Positions 8,628-15,948 of a DNA stretch of 64,000 nucleotides are shown piece after piece. Made by a program: the position numbers and the translations under genes. The stretch's first letter is position 1. Each line of letters starts with the position of its first letter. The stretch spans positions 2,667,001 through 2,731,000 of the forward strand of contig NZ_AP028664.1 in NCBI RefSeq assembly GCF_041154455.1, given 5' to 3'. Source of the stretch: Variovorax sp. V213 (GTDB lineage Bacteria > Pseudomonadota > Gammaproteobacteria > Burkholderiales > Burkholderiaceae_C). The notes beneath the pieces were generated by a model. That model did not search any database and had not been told where the DNA came from. It saw nothing but the letters and a program-made list of their open reading frames with translations.

Positions 8628-9512
8628 TCAGTGTTTGCTGCGCGTGAGGACCCGCGCCAGGATGTTGAGGGCGAGCACGGCCACGGTGATCAGGAACACA
8701 CCGGCCCAGGCCAGTTGTTGCCAGTTCTCGTACGGGCTCATCGCGAACTTGAAGATCGTCACCGGCAGGCTGGCCATCGGCTGGCTCAGGTCGGCGGTCC
8801 AGAACTGGTTGTTCAGCGCGGTGAAGAGCAGCGGCGCGGTTTCGCCGGCGATGCGGGCCACGGCCAGCAGCACACCCGTAACCACACCGGCACGCGCCGC
8901 GCGCAGCGTGATGCTCAAGATCACTTTCCACTTCGGCGTACCGAGCGCATAGGCCGCTTCGCGCAGCCCCGGCGGCACCAGTTGCAGCATGTTCTCGGTG
9001 GTGCGAATCACCACCGGAATCACGATCAGCGCGAGCGACAGCGCACCCGCCAGGCCCGAGAAGGTCTTGAAGTACGCCACTACCACGGCATACACGAACA
9101 GGCCGATCACGATCGACGGCGCCGAGAGCAGGATGTCGTTGACGAAGCGCGTCACCGATGACAGCCAGCCCTTGGGGTTGTACTCGGCCAGGTAGATGCC
9201 GGCCATGATGCCGATCGGGGTGCCCACGAAGGTGGCCAGCGCCACCATCACGAACGAGCCGAAGATCGCGTTCGCGATGCCGCCCGCCTCGTTCGGCGGC
9301 GGCGTCATTTCGGTGAACGTGGCAAGCGCCAGGCCGCCGAGGCCGAGGCGCAGTGTCTCCCACAGGATCCAGATGAGCCAGAACACGCCGAACACCATCG
9401 CCGCGAGCGACAGCGTGAGCGCGATCTTGTTGACGCGGTTGCGCGCGGCAAACTTGGCCTGGCGGGTTTCGGCGAGCGCTTTCGCGCTCAAGAGGCTTTC
9501 AGCAGTGCTCAC
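8628..9512 (-). CDS. pstA: Phosphate ABC transporter permease PstA
   Basis: A 294-residue inner-membrane permease with six predicted transmembrane helices. The EAA-like loop lies in REAAYALGTPKWKVI, the contact site for PstB. It pairs with PstC to form the phosphate channel. The start is a GTG whose bases overlap the pstC stop (GTGA overlap at 9509-9512), so it is probably translated by coupling to pstC. Confidence 0.96.
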   Translation of the reverse strand: MSTAESLLSAKALAETRQAKFAARNRVNKIALTLSLAAMVFGVFWLIWILWETLRLGLGGLALATFTEMTPPPNEAGGIANAIFGSFVMVALATFVGTPIGIMAGIYLAEYNPKGWLSSVTRFVNDILLSAPSIVIGLFVYAVVVAYFKTFSGLAGALSLALIVIPVVIRTTENMLQLVPPGLREAAYALGTPKWKVILSITLRAARAGVVTGVLLAVARIAGETAPLLFTALNNQFWTADLSQPMASLPVTIFKFAMSPYENWQQLAWAGVFLITVAVLALNILARVLTRSKH

Positions 9513-10588
9513 GACTTCGTCCCTTCGCTCTTCTTCATCTGGGCCAGCAGCACCTTCGAGAGCGTCAGCACGACGAAGGTGATGAAGAACAGCACCAGGC
9601 CGAGATACATCAGCGCAGCCTGGTGCAGGCCCGCGCCGGCTTCGGCAAACTCGTTGGCAAGTGCCGAGGTGATGCTGTTGGCAGCCTCGAACACGGAAAG
9701 CGAATTGAGCTGGTTCATGTTGCCGATCACGAAGGTGACCGCCATCGTTTCACCCAGCGCCCGGCCGAGACCGAGCATGATGCCGCCGATCACGCCGGCC
9801 TTGGTGTAGGGCAACACCACCTTCGAGACCACTTCCCAGGTCGTGGAACCGAGACCGTAGGCCGACTCCTTGAGCAGCGGCGGCGTCACTTCGAACACAT
9901 CGCGCATCACCGAGGCGATGAACGGGATGATCATGATCGCGAGGATGATGCCGGCCGAAAGAATGCCGATGCCCACGGGCGGACCCGACACCAGGGCGCC
10001 GAGGTACGGCACGCCGGCAAGCAGCTTCTGCAGCGGCTGCTGCACCCAGGTCGAAAGAATCGGGCCGAACACCAGGAGGCCCCACATGCCGTACACGATC
10101 GAAGGCACGGCGGCGAGCAATTCGATGGCCGTGCCCAGCGGGCGCTTGAGCCAGTTGGGCGACAGCTCGGTGAGGAACAGCGCAATGCCGAAGCTCACCG
10201 GCACCGCGATCACCAGCGCGATGATCGAAGTGGCCAGCGTGCCGTAGATCATGACCAGGCCGCCGTACTCGTTCTGCACCGGGTCCCACACGCTGCTGGT
10301 GAGAAAGCCGAGGCCGTACTTCGAGATGGCGGGCCAGGCGCCGGCGATCAGCGACAGCAGGATGCCGATCAGCATCGCGAGCGTGAGCAGCGCGGCGCCC
10401 TTGGCGGCCCATCCGAAGAGGCGGTCGGCCATGGGGCCCGAGCGCGGCGCCTTGGCGGGCGGTGGGGCGGCGGCGCGGCCGCGTTCGGCCGCGAGGTCGA
10501 GCGTGGATGCGGAAGCAGGAAAAGTGGATGACACGGGTCGCTCCGGCAATGACGAATGCGGCGCATCCTGGAGCGGAGTGCTGCTCAT
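9509..10588 (-). CDS. pstC: Phosphate ABC transporter permease PstC
   Basis: A 359-residue permease partner of PstA with six core helices and an EAA loop (KESAYGLGSTTWEVVSKVVL). It carries a long hydrophilic N-terminal extension rich in Pro, Ala and Ser (about the first 50 residues) before MADRLFGWAAKGAALL. Translation could start at that internal Met, residue 53, but the ATG at 10588 is used here because it lies only 33 bases after pstS. It overlaps pstA by four bases. Confidence 0.95.
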   Translation of the reverse strand: MSSTPLQDAPHSSLPERPVSSTFPASASTLDLAAERGRAAAPPPAKAPRSGPMADRLFGWAAKGAALLTLAMLIGILLSLIAGAWPAISKYGLGFLTSSVWDPVQNEYGGLVMIYGTLATSIIALVIAVPVSFGIALFLTELSPNWLKRPLGTAIELLAAVPSIVYGMWGLLVFGPILSTWVQQPLQKLLAGVPYLGALVSGPPVGIGILSAGIILAIMIIPFIASVMRDVFEVTPPLLKESAYGLGSTTWEVVSKVVLPYTKAGVIGGIMLGLGRALGETMAVTFVIGNMNQLNSLSVFEAANSITSALANEFAEAGAGLHQAALMYLGLVLFFITFVVLTLSKVLLAQMKKSEGTKS

Positions 10589-10621
10589 GGATGCGCCGTT
10601 CTTGACTTGTTGGTTGATGGC

Positions 10622-11659
10622 TTACTTGAAGGCGACCGGCTTGCCCGATGCGTCCTTCACTTCACCCCATGCCTTGGCGATGGTGGCCTTCACGGCATCG
10701 GGCATCGGCACGTAGTCGAGATCGTCAGCCGTCTTGTCGCCACCCTTGTAGGCCCAGTCGAAGAACTTGAGCACGGTGGTCGCGTTGGCGGGCTTGTCCT
10801 GCACCTTGTGCATCAGGATGAAGGTGGCGCCAGTGATGGGCCATGCATCCTTGCCGGCCTGGTTGGTCAGCACCTGGTAGAAGCTCTTGTTCCAGTCGGC
10901 GCCGGCGGCGGCAGCCTTGAAGGCCGTGTCTTCGGGCGAGACGAAGTTGCCGGCCGCGTTCTGCAACTGGGCAAAGTTAATCTTGTTCTGCTTGACGTAC
11001 GCGTACTCGACATAGCCGATCGAGTTGGGAAGGCGGTTCACGAAAGCAGCAACGCCTTCATTGCCCTTGCCACCCGCACCGGTCGGCCAGTTCACGGCCG
11101 TGCCCTCGCCCACCTTGGTCTTCCACTCGGAGTTGACCTTGCTCAGGTAGTTGGTGAACAGGAAGCTGGTGCCCGAGCCGTCAGCGCGGCGAACCGGCGC
11201 AATGGCGGCGTCCGGCAGGGCCAGCGAGCCGTTCAGCGCCTTGATGGCGGGGTCGTTCCACTTGGTGATCTTGCCCAGGTAGATGTCGCCCAGCACCTGG
11301 CCGTTGAGCTTCAGTTCACCCGGCTTGATGCCGGGGATGTTGACCACGGGAATCACGCCGCCGATGACGGTGGGGAACTGCATCAGGCCCTTGGCCTGGA
11401 GTTCGTCGTCCTTCAGGGGTGCATCGGAAGCGCCGAAATCGACCGTCTTGGCTTCGATCTGCTTCAAGCCCGCGCCCGAACCGACCGACTGGTAATTGAT
11501 CTTGACGCCGGTGGCCTTGTTGAAATCGGAGGCCCACTTGGCATACAGCGGCGCCGGAAAGCTGGCGCCGGCGCCGGTCACGTCTTGTGCGAAAGCGGGA
11601 ACATGGGCGAAGACTGCGGCCACGAGGCCGGCGGCTGCAAATTTGAACGTCGTTTTCAT
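10622..11659 (-). CDS. pstS: Periplasmic phosphate-binding protein PstS
   Basis: A 345-residue secreted binding protein that delivers phosphate to PstCAB. The first ~24 residues form a signal peptide ending in VPAFA-QD. The mature start has the typical VTGAGASFPAPLYAKWASDF phosphate-loop sequence, followed by the VGSGAG and DFGASDAPL ligand segments. It is the first gene of a seven-gene leftward operon pstSCAB-phoUBR. Two Pho-box half-sites about 65-80 bases upstream indicate PhoB activation under phosphate starvation. Confidence 0.97.
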   Translation of the reverse strand: MKTTFKFAAAGLVAAVFAHVPAFAQDVTGAGASFPAPLYAKWASDFNKATGVKINYQSVGSGAGLKQIEAKTVDFGASDAPLKDDELQAKGLMQFPTVIGGVIPVVNIPGIKPGELKLNGQVLGDIYLGKITKWNDPAIKALNGSLALPDAAIAPVRRADGSGTSFLFTNYLSKVNSEWKTKVGEGTAVNWPTGAGGKGNEGVAAFVNRLPNSIGYVEYAYVKQNKINFAQLQNAAGNFVSPEDTAFKAAAAGADWNKSFYQVLTNQAGKDAWPITGATFILMHKVQDKPANATTVLKFFDWAYKGGDKTADDLDYVPMPDAVKATIAKAWGEVKDASGKPVAFK

Positions 11660-11722
11660 AAAGCTTCCGTTAGAAGTAAGAAGTAGTCCCTTTCGGGCTT
11701 GGAACGGACTCTAGGAAGCTTG

Positions 11723-11740
11723 TGTGACATCGGTGTGACA
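11723..11740 (-). promoter_or_regulatory. Pho box of the pstS operon
   Basis: Read on the minus strand, the site contains TGTCACA twice with exactly 11 bases between repeat starts (plus-strand TGTGACA at 11723-11729 and 11734-11740). This matches the PhoB direct-repeat spacing. A TAGAGT -10-like hexamer lies about ten bases further toward pstS (11713-11708). Confidence 0.8.
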
Positions 11741-11781
11741 CCCCGCCATAGAGGGAAAATGGCGCTGTTTCCCCCGCGGCT

Positions 11782-11808
11782 TGTGTGACGCTGTCACACA
11801 ATCGTCAT
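11782..11808 (+). promoter_or_regulatory. Pho box facing ppx, embedded in a palindrome
   Basis: On the plus strand TGTCAC (11792) and CGTCAT (11803) are 11 bases apart, as in a PhoB site pointing at ppx. The first half-site is also one arm of a perfect inverted repeat, TGTGTGAC at 11782-11789 and GTCACACA at 11793-11800. With the minus-strand site at 11723-11740 it gives back-to-back Pho boxes between pstS and ppx. Confidence 0.65.
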
Positions 11809-11909
11809 TCGCCGCGCCTAGCCTTCCCAACCTCGCCACCAGCGATTCGGGGGCGGCGCGCCTGTCACGGCGCTACGATCAGAGACACCGCCCTCTTCAC
11901 CACAACTAC

Positions 11910-13430
11910 ATGCAAAACGGCACCCGCCTCGCCGCAGTCGATCTCGGCTCCAACAGCTTCAGGCTCGAGATCGGACAGGTCGACCACGGCCAGATCCACC
12001 GCACCGAATACCTCAAGGAAACGGTGCGCCAGGGCAACGGCCTGGACAGCGCCCGAAACCTCACGCCGGAGGCCATGCAGCGCGGCTGGGACGCGCTCGC
12101 CCGTTTTGGCGAGCGGCTGGCCGGCTTCAAGCGCTCGCAGGTGCGCGCCGTGGCCACCCAGACCTTGCGCGAGGCCCGCAACCGCGAAGAATTCCTGTTG
12201 CGCGCGCGCACCATCCTGGGCTTTGGCATCGACGTGATTCCAGGCCGGGAAGAAGCCCGCCTTATCTACCAGGGCGTGGCGCACATGCTGCCGCACACCG
12301 ACGCCTCCGATCGGGAACGCCGGCTGGTGGTGGACATCGGCGGGCGTTCCACCGAAATGATCATCGGCCGCGCGCTGGACGCCGAGATGATGGAGTCCTA
12401 CCGCGTCGGCAGCGTCGCCTGGTCGATGAAGCACTTCGCGGAAGGTCTCTTCACGCCGGCCGCATTCCGGGCCGCCGAGGTGGCCGCCAAGGCGGTGCTC
12501 GACGACGCGCTCTCGAGCTACACCCGCGACCAGTGGGACGTGGCCTATGGCGCATCCGGCACCATCGGAGCGGTGGGCGACGTGCTGGCAGCGGCCGGCG
12601 GCGAGCCGGGCCTGATCACGCGCGACGGCCTCAACTGGCTGGTCGACCGCCTGCTCAAGGCCGGCAGCACCGACAAGCTGCGCATCGACGGCATGCGCGA
12701 AGACCGCAAGCCGGTGATCGGCGGCGGCGTGAGCGTGCTGCGCGCCGTGTTCGAGCTGCTGGACATCGACGAAATGAAGGTCGCCCAGGGTGCGCTGCGC
12801 CACGGCGTGCTCTACGAATTGCTGGAGCGCGACGAAAGCGTGGCCGACATGCGCACCGCCACCGTGGCGCGGCTGGCCGCCCGGTTCTCGGTCGATACGG
12901 CCCAGGCCAGGCGTGTGGGCGAAACGGCCGCGGCATTGTTCGTGCAGCTCGCACCCGCCGCGCGTGGCGGCAACTCCGGAAGCCGCGCCGGTCGGGCGCT
13001 GCGCAAGCTCGGCTGGGCGGCCCAGCTGCACGAGATCGGCACGCTGGTTTCCCACAGCGACTATCACAAGCACGGCGCCTACATCCTCGACAACACCGAC
13101 GCGCCCGGCTTTGCCGTCAACGAGTTGCATGCGCTCGGCCAGCTGGTGCTGGGACAGCGCGGAAAGCTGCGCAAGCTCGACGTCGCGCTGGAAGACGAGA
13201 CCTTCGTGATGCAGCTGCTGTCGCTGCGCCTTGCGGTGATCCTGTGCCACGCGCGCCGCGATCCAGACCCGCAGGCGCTGCATCTCGCAGCGCTGGGCGC
13301 CAGGGCGTTCACGATCGCTTCCGCGCCCGACTGGGCCGATGCCTATCCGCAGTCCGCGCATCTGCTGCGGGAAGAAGTGCTGGCCTGGCAGAAGACCAGC
13401 AGCTGGCGCGTGGAACTCAGCGGCTGCTGA
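11910..13430 (+). CDS. ppx: Exopolyphosphatase (Ppx/GppA family)
   Basis: A 506-residue enzyme that removes terminal phosphates from polyphosphate and possibly hydrolyses pppGpp. The ASKHA-fold phosphate-1 motif AAVDLGSNSFR lies at 8-18 and the phosphate-2 motif VVDIGGRSTE around 140. The C-terminal half is the HD-like helical domain, with a CHARR segment near the end. The ATG at 11910 was chosen because the conserved strand begins at residue 7; an in-frame upstream start would place the Pho box inside the gene. It is divergent from pstS and presumably PhoB-controlled. It ends six bases before the convergent lipoprotein gene. Confidence 0.93.
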   Translation: MQNGTRLAAVDLGSNSFRLEIGQVDHGQIHRTEYLKETVRQGNGLDSARNLTPEAMQRGWDALARFGERLAGFKRSQVRAVATQTLREARNREEFLLRARTILGFGIDVIPGREEARLIYQGVAHMLPHTDASDRERRLVVDIGGRSTEMIIGRALDAEMMESYRVGSVAWSMKHFAEGLFTPAAFRAAEVAAKAVLDDALSSYTRDQWDVAYGASGTIGAVGDVLAAAGGEPGLITRDGLNWLVDRLLKAGSTDKLRIDGMREDRKPVIGGGVSVLRAVFELLDIDEMKVAQGALRHGVLYELLERDESVADMRTATVARLAARFSVDTAQARRVGETAAALFVQLAPAARGGNSGSRAGRALRKLGWAAQLHEIGTLVSHSDYHKHGAYILDNTDAPGFAVNELHALGQLVLGQRGKLRKLDVALEDETFVMQLLSLRLAVILCHARRDPDPQALHLAALGARAFTIASAPDWADAYPQSAHLLREEVLAWQKTSSWRVELSGC

Positions 13431-13436
13431 GGCGCT

Positions 13437-14246
13437 TCACTTCACTTCACTTTGCGCCGAGGCTGCGTCGAGGCCGGCCGTCCGCGTGGGCCCGGCACCG
13501 CCGGCCAGGTGCGGCTCGTCCTGGCCGAACATGACGGAATAAGCGGGCTGCACAGCCTGGGCGAAGCCCTGCCGCAGCCCTTCCCGGGCCCCTCTGGCGT
13601 CCTGGAGCAGGCCGTCATACATGAAGTAGGCGGGCTCCTCCAGATCGGCGGTGTGGGTCGCCTGGTACACGACGGACTGCTGCTCGTCTCTCAGCAATTG
13701 CTCGACCGCGACGAACGGCTTGAAACTCGACGTGGCATCGGGTGCGCCGTATGCCGCAGTGATCCGCATCGTCAACGTGCTGTAGCCGGGCGTGGGCCGA
13801 TGTCCCAGTGCCTGCATCTCGGCGACTGGCCCGTTGACGCGGAAGGCGGGCGTCAGCTTCACCTCGCGGCCACTCTCCCGCAGGCGCGCTGCGAATTGCT
13901 CCGCAAACTGCCGGCTGAGGGACGTGGCCGCCGTGCCGTCGTTCTTCACTGCCGCCATGAACTCCTTGCTGCGCCGCTCCGTGCGGCCGGCCAGGGTCGC
14001 CCGGCTGCCGACTTCGAAACCGAGCGCCACCAGCGTGCCAACGGGCCCGAGAAGCCCGGCGAAGCCCGCAATGGCGGAACCGCCCCCGTCCACGACAGTG
14101 AATTGGTCTTCCTCGTTGTAGAGGAGTTCGATCTTCGCAAGCGATCGGGTGGTATCGGGACGTGGCTGCAGCGCGGCCTGCGGTGCATTCGTGGCACACC
14201 CCGCCAGGAAGGCCACCGCGACGAACAGGGAAACAAGCGTTTTCAT
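13437..14246 (-). CDS. Lipoprotein of unknown function, paralogue 1
   Basis: A 269-residue predicted outer-membrane lipoprotein with a signal peptide ending in the lipobox LAGC (Cys17) and then ATN. The mature part shows KIELLYNEEDQFTVVDGGGSAIAGFAGLLGPVG, a Gly-rich stretch that may dip into the membrane. It also has RRSKEFMAAVKN and a C-terminal region with YFMYDGLLQDA. I do not recognise the family. The next leftward gene, at 14397-15185, is a clear paralogue with the same layout. The start at 14246 was chosen for the signal peptide. The C-terminal codons lie in a CTTCA repeat next to the ppx stop. Confidence 0.75.
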   Translation of the reverse strand: MKTLVSLFVAVAFLAGCATNAPQAALQPRPDTTRSLAKIELLYNEEDQFTVVDGGGSAIAGFAGLLGPVGTLVALGFEVGSRATLAGRTERRSKEFMAAVKNDGTAATSLSRQFAEQFAARLRESGREVKLTPAFRVNGPVAEMQALGHRPTPGYSTLTMRITAAYGAPDATSSFKPFVAVEQLLRDEQQSVVYQATHTADLEEPAYFMYDGLLQDARGAREGLRQGFAQAVQPAYSVMFGQDEPHLAGGAGPTRTAGLDAASAQSEVK

Positions 14247-14396
14247 GAGTATCTGGAAGGCGCCTGCTGCGCAATCGCCGTGCATTTGTAAGTTATAGAT
14301 GCAATTTGTGACCAAATGCATCAGACGCCGAGTATGCCACTGGCGCCGCGCTGCAGCGCCTCCAAGGCGGGTGGCATTCAGCGGGCCCGAGACGCT

Positions 14397-15185
14397 TCAG
14401 TTCGCATCCAGGGCAGCGGTTTGGGTGGTGGCCGAGCGGGCCGTGCGCGGCGCGTCGTCTCCGAACATGCCTGCATAGGCTGGCTGCACGACCCGGTCGA
14501 GCCCCTGCTTCAGCCCTTCATGGGCACCTGCGGTGTCCTTGAGCAGGCCTTCGTACAGAAAATAGGTCGGCTCGGTCACGTCGGCGAAGCTGGATGTCTG
14601 GTGAACGACGGCCTGCTGCTCGTTCCGGAGCAACTGCTCCACCAAGACGAACGGCTTGAAACTCGATGTCGCATCGGAGGCCCCATACGCCGTGGTGATC
14701 CGCAGGATCAACGTGCTGTAGCCGGGAGTGGGCCGGAGTTCGGGTACCTGCATCTCGGCCAGCTGTCCGGTCGCGCGCATGAAAGGCGTCACCTTCACCT
14801 CGCGGCCGCTTTCCCGCAGGCGCGCCGCCAGCCGCTCCGCGAACTTCCTGTTGAGTGACATGGCCGCTCCGCTGTTCCTTACGGCGGCCGTGAACTCCTT
14901 GCTGCGCCGATCGGTCCGGTCGGCCATCGACATCCGGCTGTTGGTATCGACGGTGAGAGCCAATATCGCGCCAATGGGCCCCAGGAGCCCCGCGAAGCCC
15001 GTCAGCCCGGAACCGCCGCCGTCCGTGACGATGAGCTGGTCCTCGTCGTTGTAGATGAGTTCGACCTTCTCGATCGCCCGTGTGGCTTCGTGGCGGATCT
15101 GCAGCGCGGGCTGGGCGGTGTTCGTTGCGCACCCCGACAGGAGGGCAGCGACAACAAGCAGGGGAGTCAGCGTTTTCAAGGACAT
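14397..15185 (-). CDS. Lipoprotein of unknown function, paralogue 2
   Basis: A 262-residue predicted lipoprotein with lipobox LSGC followed by ATN. It matches its downstream neighbour along the whole length: KVELIYNDEDQLIVTDGGGSGLTGFAGLLGPIG, DRRSKEFTAAVRN, RLRESGREVKVTP, RPTPGYSTLILRITTAYGA and DATSSFKPFV all have near-identical counterparts. The pair therefore arose by tandem duplication. Function is unknown. The ATG at 15185 gives the best signal peptide; Met codons at 15212 and 15245 would lengthen it. About 280 bases between this gene and sixA hold no convincing gene. Confidence 0.75.
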   Translation of the reverse strand: MSLKTLTPLLVVAALLSGCATNTAQPALQIRHEATRAIEKVELIYNDEDQLIVTDGGGSGLTGFAGLLGPIGAILALTVDTNSRMSMADRTDRRSKEFTAAVRNSGAAMSLNRKFAERLAARLRESGREVKVTPFMRATGQLAEMQVPELRPTPGYSTLILRITTAYGASDATSSFKPFVLVEQLLRNEQQAVVHQTSSFADVTEPTYFLYEGLLKDTAGAHEGLKQGLDRVVQPAYAGMFGDDAPRTARSATTQTAALDAN

Positions 15186-15467
15186 GCCGGCGTCTGCGCG
15201 CAGCATGTTCATGAAGCTTCTTGGTAGCGGGTGGAGCAGTTTCATGCGTGTTCCCCAGTGAGGTGGCCGACCGGCACCGCTTCTTTCCCGTCATCGGGTC
15301 AAGGCGTCTTGCCGTGGAGTCACTGTAGAAATTGCGCCGCATGCGCACATGAGCGGTGCGCACCTTTTCCCGGGAGACAAGCGCCCCGCCACCTCTGCCC
15401 ACCGCCATGACAAAGCGCCTGTCTTGAAGCGCCGGTACGGGGATCCGCCTGAAGACGGCTCCAGCAG

Positions 15468-15929
15468 CTAGAGAAGCTCGGGCGACTGCACCGTGACCAC
15501 CACGGTCTGCACGTCGCCGTCGCGTTCGCGGGTCCGGATCCACCACAGGGAACCCTTGCGAACCGGGCAGCTGTCCTGCTTCAAGCCGAGAAGCAGCGAA
15601 ATGGCCTGCCCCACCGATGGCTGGTGGCCGACCATCAGCACCACAGACTTGCCATTGGGCCAGCCGGCCGCGCCCAGCATGGCCTCGGGGGTGGTGTCTG
15701 GCGCGAGTTCGGAGCGCAGCTTGTATTTGCGGCCGAGCGCGAGCACGGTCTGTTCGCAGCGCCGCGCGGGGCTGCAGATGATGCGTGTGCCGTCGGGCAG
15801 TTGCCGGTCGAGCCAGCTGGCCATGCGCTTGGCCTGCTTTTCGCCGCGCGGGGTGAGGGAGCGCTGCAGGTCGTCGCAGCCCTCGGTCCAGTCCTCGGCC
15901 TCGGCATGGCGCCAGAAGATCAAGTCCAT
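15468..15929 (-). CDS. sixA: SixA-like phosphohistidine phosphatase
   Basis: A 153-residue histidine phosphatase of the phosphoglycerate-mutase superfamily. The catalytic motif is FWRHAEAED with His8; later conserved pieces are ICSPARRCEQTV and VGHQPSVGQ, the second catalytic His region. E. coli SixA acts on phosphohistidine of signalling and PTS proteins. Here the gene starts 19 bases after the ppk1 stop in the same direction, so the two are probably co-transcribed under the Pho boxes upstream of ppk1. The ATG at 15929 was chosen because the catalytic motif must lie near the N-terminus. Confidence 0.88.
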   Translation of the reverse strand: MDLIFWRHAEAEDWTEGCDDLQRSLTPRGEKQAKRMASWLDRQLPDGTRIICSPARRCEQTVLALGRKYKLRSELAPDTTPEAMLGAAGWPNGKSVVLMVGHQPSVGQAISLLLGLKQDSCPVRKGSLWWIRTRERDGDVQTVVVTVQSPELL

Positions 15930-15948
15930 GCTCGTCGTCTTTCGATCG

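Noticed and set aside
13435..13452. CTTCA tandem repeat as a phase-variation tract
   Set aside because: There are only three copies, at the very 3' end of a gene, so length change would have little effect.
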